From assembly GCF_031755915.1 (NCBI RefSeq), contig NC_083389.1, positions 27,349,501 to 27,413,500 of the forward strand: 64,000 nucleotides of DNA. The letters run 5' to 3'. The notes beneath the pieces were generated by a model. The model was given only the letters and a program-made list of their open reading frames with translations, was not told the DNA's origin and ran no database searches. Shown here one piece after another: positions 57,946-64,000 of this stretch; within the stretch, counting starts at the first letter, position 1; every line of letters starts with the position of its first letter. The translations under genes were made by a program, and so were the position numbers. Source of the DNA: Ziziphus jujuba (taxonomy: Eukaryota; Streptophyta; Magnoliopsida; Rosales; Rhamnaceae).

Positions 57946-60560
57946 AAGAAGGATTGCCTGTGGTGTGGTGATTTCTTGAGAGTGTAGGAGGTCTTGGGTT
58001 CAATTCTTGTTATGGTCCTATTTTGATTTTATTTTTTTTAAATGTTTAAACAAAAAAATTAAAAAAAAAAAAAGGAACAGGCGACGCATTTGTTGAGGAA
58101 TGCGTCGCCTGTTCTTGTATTTGGCGACGCATTGATTCAATAATGCGTCGCCAAACACTATATTAGCCAATATTTGCTATATTAGTACATATAAGTGATT
58201 TGGCCTAGTGGTGTGGTGATTTCATGAGAGTGTATGAGGTTTTGGATTCAATTCTTGTTATAGTCTTATTTTGATTTTATTTTTTTTAAATGTTTAAACA
58301 AAAAAATTGAAAAAAAAAAAAAAGAACAGGCGAACGGCGACACATTTGTTGAGGAATGCGTCGCCTGTTCTTGTATTTGGCGACGCATTGTTTGAATAAT
58401 GCGTCGCCTAACACTATATTAGCCAATTTTTGCTATATTAGTACATATAAGTGATTTGGCCTAGTGGTGTGGTTATTTCTTGAGAGTGTATGAGGTCTTA
58501 GGTTCAATTCTTGTTATGGTCCTATTTTGATTTTATTTTTTTTAAATGTTTAAACAAAAAAATTGAAAAAAAAAAAATGAACAGGCGACGCATTTGTTGA
58601 GGAATGCGTCGCCTGTTCTTGTATTTGGCGACGCATTGTTTGAATAATGCGTCGCTTAATACTATATTAGCCAATTTTTGCTGTATTAGTACATATAAGT
58701 GATTTGGCTTAGTGGTGTGGTGATTTCCTGAGAGTGTATGAGGTCCTGGGTTCAATTCTTGTTATGGTCCTATTTTGATTTTTTTTTAAATGTTTAAACA
58801 AAAAAATTGAAAAAAAAAAATGAACAGGCGACGCATTTGTTGAGGAATGCGTCGCCTGTTCTTGTATTTGGCGACGCATTGTTTGAATAATGCGTCGCTT
58901 AATACTATATTAGCCAATTTTTGCTGTATTAGTACATATAAGTGATTTGGCCTAGTGGTGTGGTGATTTTCTGAGAGTGTATGAGGTCCTGGGTTCAATT
59001 CTTGTTATGGTCCTATTTTGATTTTTTTTTTAAATGTTTAAACAAAAAAATTGAAAAAAAAAAATGAACAGGCGACGCATTTGTTGAGGAATGCGTCGCC
59101 TGTTCTTGTATTTGGCGACGCATTGATTCAATAATGCGTCGCCTAACACTATATTAGCCAATATTTGCTATATTAGTACATATAAGTGATTTGGCCTAGT
59201 GGTGTGGTGATTTTCTAAGAGTGTATGAGGTCCTGGGTTCAATTCTTGTTATGGTCTTATTTTGATTTTATTTCAATTCTTGTTATGGTCTTATTTTGAT
59301 TTTATTTTTTTTAAATGTTTAAACAAAAAAATTGAAAAAAAAAAAGAACAGGCGACGCATTTGTTGAGGAATGCGTCGCCTGTTCTTGTATTTGGCGACG
59401 CATTGTTTGAATAATGCGTCGCCTAACACTATATTAGCCAATGTTTGCTATATTAGTACATATAAGTGATTTGGCCTAATGGTGTGGTTATTTCCTGAGA
59501 GTGTATGAGGTCTTGGGTTCAATTCTTGTTATGGTCCTGTTTTGATTTTATTTTTTTTAAATGTTTAAACAAAAAAATTGAAAAAAAAAAAAGAACAGGC
59601 GACGCATTGTTTGAATAATGTGTCGCCTAACACTATATTAGCCAATTTTTGCTGTATTAATACATATAAGTGATTTGGCCTAGTGGTGTGGTGATTTTTT
59701 GAGAGTGTAAGAGGTCCTGGATTCAATTCTTGTTATGGTCCTATTTTGATTTTATTTTTTTAAATGTTTAAACAAAAAAATTGAAAAAAAAAAGAACAGG
59801 CGACGCATTTGTTGAGGAATGCGTCGCCTGTTCTTGTATTTGGCGACGCATTGATTCAATAATGCGTCGCCTAACACTATATTAGCCAATTTTTGCTGTA
59901 TTAGTATATATAAGTGATTTGGCCTAGTGGTGTGGTTATTTCCTAAGAGTGTATGAGGTCTTGGGTTCAATTCTTGTTATGGTCCTATTTTGATTTTATT
60001 TTTTTTAAATGTTTAAACAAAAAAATTGAAAAAACAAAAAGAACAGGCGACGCATTTGTTGAGGAATACGTCGCCTGTTCTTGTATTTGGCGACGCATTG
60101 TTTCAATAATGCGTCGCCTAACACTCTATTAGCCAATTTTTGTTGTGTACATATAAGTGATTTGGCCTAGTGGTGTGGTGATTTTCTGAGAGTGAATGAG
60201 GTCCTGGGTTCAATTGGTCTTATTTTGATTTTATTTTTTTTAAATGTTTAAACAAAAAAATTGAAAAAAAAAAAGAACAGGCGACGCATTTGTTGAGGAA
60301 TGCGTCGCCTGTTCTTGTATTTGGCGACGCATTGTTTGAATAATGCGTCGCCTAACACTATATTAGCCAATTTTTGTTGTATTAGTACATATAAGTGATT
60401 TGGCCTAGTGGTGTGGTGATTTCTTGAGAGTGTAAGAGGTCCTGGGTTCAATTATTGTTATAGTCTTATTTTGATTTTTTTTTTAAATGTTTAAACAAAA
60501 AAATTGAAAAAAAAAAAAAAGAACAGGCGACGCACAATCTTATTGGTGCGTCGCCTGTGG
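57946..60560. repeat. Tandem array of about 245-bp units with paired hairpins
   Basis: Units begin GAACAGGCGACGCA at 58075, 58324, 58579, 58822, 59066, 59346, 59593, 59794, 60041, 60275 and 60521 (last partial). Spacings are 249, 255, 243, 244, 280, 247, 201, 247, 234 and 246. Each full unit starts with a hairpin of 15 bp stem (AACAGGCGACGCATT, loop TGTTGAGG, AATGCGTCGCCTGTT), then a second of 11 bp (GGCGACGCATT, loop GTTTGAAT or GATTCAAT, AATGCGTCGCC). Then come a 60-70 base spacer, a tRNA-like A/B-box segment, a T run and a poly-A stretch. An incomplete unit without hairpins starts at about 57946. The 280-bp unit carries a 35-base internal duplication; the 201-bp spacing follows the unit that lost one hairpin arm pair. 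Confidence 0.92.
58948..59031 (+). promoter_or_regulatory. tRNA-like A box/B box and T-run terminator in an array unit (example)
   Basis: In this unit TGGCCTAGTGG (58948-58958) fits the Pol III A box consensus TRGYNNARNNG, and GGTTCAATTC (58992-59001) is close to the B box GGTTCRANNCC. Their spacing is about 33 bases, as in tRNA genes and plant SINE heads. A run of ten T follows at 59022-59031 and could end Pol III transcription. The same arrangement recurs in nearly every unit. No cloverleaf is formed, so this is not a tRNA gene; a SINE-derived origin is inferred. Confidence 0.5.
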
Positions 60561-60851
60561 GTCGCCGCCTGTTAAACGTATAACAAAAAAGAAAAAAAAA
60601 AAATCAACCTCAGTTATGTTGCTCTAATATCTTTATGAGTTATTTGTTGTTAAATTAAGATTAATTAAAAGAACTAAAAAAAAAAAGTGGAGGAGAGAAC
60701 AGGCGACGCACAATCTATATAGTACGTCGTATATTTATTGAATTTTTACTGACGCATTAACCTCAGAGTCGCGGTTTTGTTTTTTCAGACGTGTTTATTT
60801 CGTAACGTCGCTAAATAAGTGTCGCTAGATATCAATTTTCGCGTAGTGATT

Positions 60852-61807
60852 TTTTTTACATTTTTATAACATCACTTGTAGATAAACAGGTAAACAGAAT
60901 TGCATTTCCACATTGAAAAAGTGATGAAGAAGGCATTGACGGGTATTTGTTCCTTAATCTGAAAGGCCTATAGCAGAAGACTTGTTTTCTTGGTCATATG
61001 GTGAAATGGCTTTTATTTATTTATTATCTTGTTTAATATGATTCTCTTCATGCTATATCTTTTACTGCTTGACATGCGTGGTTATGTTCACCCTAAAAAT
61101 TTATTTAGATTCTTCGGAGCAGGTTTTCAGCCAAATTGGAGAAAGGCATACCCATGATAGCCAAGGTACTGTTTCTTTTCCCATTAGACTTACATGTGCA
61201 TCCTGGAAAATTTGGCTTGTACTTTTAAACTGAGGATGTCATGGCAATAGTGCTTATCTAATGTTTGGAAAAAAAAAAAATTAATAAATAAATAAAGACA
61301 CAGTTTTTGTTAAATTTTTGTTATTAATTTATACATTTTATATGGACATATAGTTGATAAAATATTTGTTTATGCATTTTATAATTTTTAATTCATTATA
61401 TTATATTATTATATGTCTCATGTAAAATGAAATATATATATATATATATATATCATGTTTTTTGACAGAAAATTAAAAAATATTAATTTTATGTAGTTTT
61501 AATTGCTCCGTAAATAGTTATCAAATTGCCTCTTATATCCTTCCCACTCTCTTCAAACATTAAAAATATTATTATTATTGACTTTTTCTTTGGGAAAGTT
61601 ATTATTATTGACTTTTACATAAAAAAAATAATTTTACGATTCACAAAAACAAATATGTGTCCGTTTAGGAAACTGCTTGTTTTATATACACCACTGGAGC
61701 ACGATATTGCGCTTGAGAATTTAGAAAAAAGAAAGAAGATTACAGATCCTAAAATTATTTGACGACCACGTTAATTATAGAGATGGCGAACCACTCGGCC
61801 AGAGACA
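60852..61807. other. Spacer between CACTA element and PRP8 pseudogene
   Basis: AT-rich DNA with (AT)n at about 61432-61453. A short open stretch at 61105-61165 (reading DSSEQVFSQIGERHTHDSQ, followed by GT) could be an orphan exon, but I do not recognise it. No gene is assigned. Confidence 0.45.
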
Positions 61808-62270
61808 AAGCTCGAAGAGAAGGCCAGGAAATGGCAAATACGGTGACAAGAAGAGAAAGTTCTGTACCATATAACCGGTGCAATAATTTTGTTGACGAAA
61901 CACCAATGGTGGTTGAACCTGTTTATTTAGCACAGCGGGCCTCCATGTGGATCATGATGAAAAGGTAGAAAAGGGATCATCGAAATTTCAAGAGGATGCG
62001 TTTTCCACCTTTTGATGATGAAGAACCTCCTTTGGATTACTCTAACAAATCTCTTGGATGTTGACCTTCCTGACCCAATTCGGCTAGAGCTTGATGAGGA
62101 AGAAGATAATGCTGTATACGGTTGGTTTTATGATCATAAACCTGTCGGTGGTGGTAAAAAAACAATGGCAACTCAGCCTTCCGGTTATGGCAACACTCTA
62201 TCGGCTAGAAGGACAGGTTGTATCTGATTTGGTGATTGACAGAAATTATTTCTACTTGTTTGATAAGAAA

Positions 62271-62305
<35 letters not shown>

Positions 62306-64000
62306 CAAAGGCATTGAATTTGTTCATACCTGGTGGTCCGAAATTCGAGCCTTTGTACGGGGACATGGAGGATGATGATGAGGATTGGAATGAGTTCAAT
62401 GATATTCACAAACTCATTGTTCAGCCACCTATGAGGACAGAGTACAGAATTGCATTCCCCCATCTCTATAACAGTAGGCCTAGGAAGGTAAATTTCAATT
62501 CTGTTTATCATATCCCCATGGTTATGTGTATAAAAAATGATGATCCTGATTTGCCTGCATTTTATTATGACCCTTTGATTAACGCGATTCCTGCCAACAT
62601 TAGGAAAGCTTGTGACGAGGATGATGGGGATTTTATGTTACCGGAAGGAGTGGAACCATTGCTGAAAGATACTCTACTTTATAGGCATGAGACCCCAGCT
62701 GCTGGGATTTCACTGTTATTTGCGCCACGGCCTTTTAGCATGAGATCTGGTCGATTGTGTCGGGCGGAAGATATACCGCTTGTGGCAGAGTGGTATAGAT
62801 AGCATTGTCCTGCTTCATATCCTGTTAAAGTTAAGAGTTAGTTATCAGAAATTATCGAAATGCTATGTGTTGAATGAGCTGCATCACAGACCACCGAAGG
62901 CTCAAAAGAAGAAGGATTTATTCCGGTCTCTAAAAGCTACAAAGTTTTTCCAAACCACATGGCTTGATTGGGCTAAAGCATCTCTTTAAGTTTGTTTTGT
63001 AAACAAGGATATAACATGCTGAATCTGTTGATTCATAGGAAGAATTTGAATTTCCTTCATCTTGATTATAATTTCAATCTAAAGCCAATCAAGATACTTT
63101 CGACAAAAGAACGAAAGAAGTTGTGATTTGGAAATGTTTTTCATCTGTGTCGTGAAATCTTGAGGTTGACGAAGTCAGTGGTTGATGCTCATATCTAGTT
63201 ATAGGTTAGGAAATGTCGATGCTTTCCAGCCGAGTGATGGGTTACAGTATATCTTTTCACATGTTGGTCGGCTAACCAGCATGTACAGTTACAAGTACAG
63301 GTTGATGAGACAGATTAGAATGTCCAGGTATTTGAAGCACTTAGTTTCTACAGGTTCAACACAGGGCCAGTAGGGAAAGGGCTAGGATGTGGATTTTGGG
63401 CGCCAATGTGGAGGGTCTGTTGTCCTTCCTTCGCACTACAGTGCTACTTCGTGAAAGATGGTTAGGAGATCTACGTGCACGGCAATTTGAAGGAAGCCAT
63501 TCAAAAGGTGGCGAAGAGGGTAACTAAGCAGCGCGTTGAAAGTCGTTTTGATTTGGAGCTCAGAGCGGCTGTAATGCATGATGTTCTTGATGCAATGCCA
63601 GAAGGCATTAAGCAAAATTAAGTCCAGAATAATATTGCAGCATCTCAGTGAGGCATGGCTCTGCTGGAAAGCGAATGTACCTTGGAAGGTTCGTGGTCTG
63701 CCGGTTCCAATTGAGAATATGATTCCTCGTTATGTGAAATCAAAGGCGCATTGGTGGACGAATAATGCTCATTACTATCACAAATGAATTAGAAGAGGTG
63801 CAACAGTTGATAATTCTGTATGTCGAAAGAGTCTTGGAAGATTGACTCGTCTTTGGTTAAAGGCTGAACAGGAAAGACAACACAATTATTTGAAAGATGG
63901 TCCATATGTAACACCAGAAGAAGCAATTGCTATTTACACGACTGTGGTTTCGTTGGAATCGAGAAGGTTCATTCCTATTCCATTCCTTCCATTGTCATAA
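61808..64000 (+). pseudogene. PRP8 (spliceosome U5 snRNP protein) pseudogene, 5' part, running off the edge
   Basis: Many segments match the N-terminal third of the splicing factor PRP8, in order but in changing frames. They include KLEEKARKW at 61808, VLYHITGAI, MWIMMKR-stop, [143 protein letters not shown] and [18 protein letters not shown]. There are several frameshifts and stops, a deletion of roughly 80-90 codons between KARKW and VLYHITGAI, and a T run of about 29 (62273-62301) inserted in codons for SFFT. No introns are visible over about 2.2 kb, which suggests a retrocopy, but I cannot compare with the parent gene here. Confidence 0.88.

Larger units (their letters stand above)
56169..60848. 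mobile_element. Non-autonomous CACTA (En/Spm, DTC) DNA transposon
   Basis: The element begins CACTAC and ends GTAGTG, and is flanked on both sides by the 3-bp direct repeat ATT (56166-56168 and 60849-60851), the target duplication size expected for CACTA elements. The right end on the opposite strand reads CACTACGCGAAAATTGATA against CACTACTAGAATCGCATTGATA on the left, an imperfect terminal inverted repeat. Subterminal regions are packed with GCGACGCATT motifs, the usual architecture for transposase-binding subterminal repeats. Length is 4680 bp. Inside there is only a decayed fragment of a transposon protein and a tandem array, so it cannot move without help from another copy. It lies between the chitinase-like gene and the PRP8 pseudogene. 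Confidence 0.92.

Noticed and set aside
58948..59031. A true tRNA gene
   Set aside because: Only A-box and B-box-like sequences are present; no acceptor stem, anticodon arm or cloverleaf can be formed.
58522..60451. Four near-identical minus-strand open frames of 67-77 codons starting MNPGP/MNPRP
   Set aside because: They are translations of successive tandem array units, begin in the tRNA-like head and run through both hairpins into the poly-A stretch. They have no promoter, no known domain, and change length with the unit. They follow from the repeat.
57946..60560. CRISPR-like regular array
   Set aside because: Units are ~245 bp and nearly identical throughout, with no short repeats separated by unique spacers. 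The host is a plant and the array lies inside a CACTA element.

Overview
This is a nuclear chromosome window from a flowering plant, almost certainly a core eudicot: AT-rich intergenic DNA full of (AT)n and poly-T/A runs, multi-exon genes with GT-AG introns, and only plant-type families. A woody rosid would fit, but I cannot name the species. I assembled exon structures by hand; in every spliced gene reported as intact the exon lengths sum to a multiple of three and the joined frame is open.

Layout. 1.2-6.6 kb (+): a TRM/DUF4378 protein. 7.5-10.3 kb (-): an R2R3-MYB of subgroup 7 (flavonol regulator type). 13.8-21.0 kb (-): an AMSH-type deubiquitinase with a complete JAMM site in 14 exons. 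22.8-23.6 kb (-): a small secreted cysteine-rich protein with a GPI-like tail. 24.2-32.1 kb (+): a tandem segmental duplication carrying two PRISE (progesterone 5-beta-reductase/iridoid synthase-like) genes, the first intact, the second killed by one nonsense codon. 32.5-34.4 kb (-): a plant endosulfine (ENSA/ARPP19) protein. 36.4-41.6 kb (-): a GH3 beta-xylosidase/arabinofuranosidase. 46.3-50.2 kb (-): a peroxisomal acyl-activating enzyme ending in SKL. 53.2-54.9 kb (-): a GH19 chitinase-like protein of the CTL1/POM1 type without the catalytic glutamate. 56.2-60.8 kb: a CACTA DNA transposon with matching 3-bp target duplications. 61.8-64.0 kb (+): a broken, apparently intronless copy of splicing factor PRP8 running off the right edge.

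The genes do not form a pathway; this is an ordinary plant gene neighbourhood, although the GH3 enzyme and the chitinase-like protein both act on the cell wall. The most unusual structure is inside the CACTA element. About ten tandem units of roughly 245 bp each carry two adjacent perfect or near-perfect hairpins built from the element's own subterminal motif GCGACGCATT, followed by a tRNA-like A box/B box pair and a T run, which resembles the 5' head of a plant SINE. Other points of interest are the PRISE duplication with loss of a catalytic lysine in the dead copy, a fold-back insertion in MYB intron 1, several local duplications inside introns, and two possible ends for the endosulfine protein.
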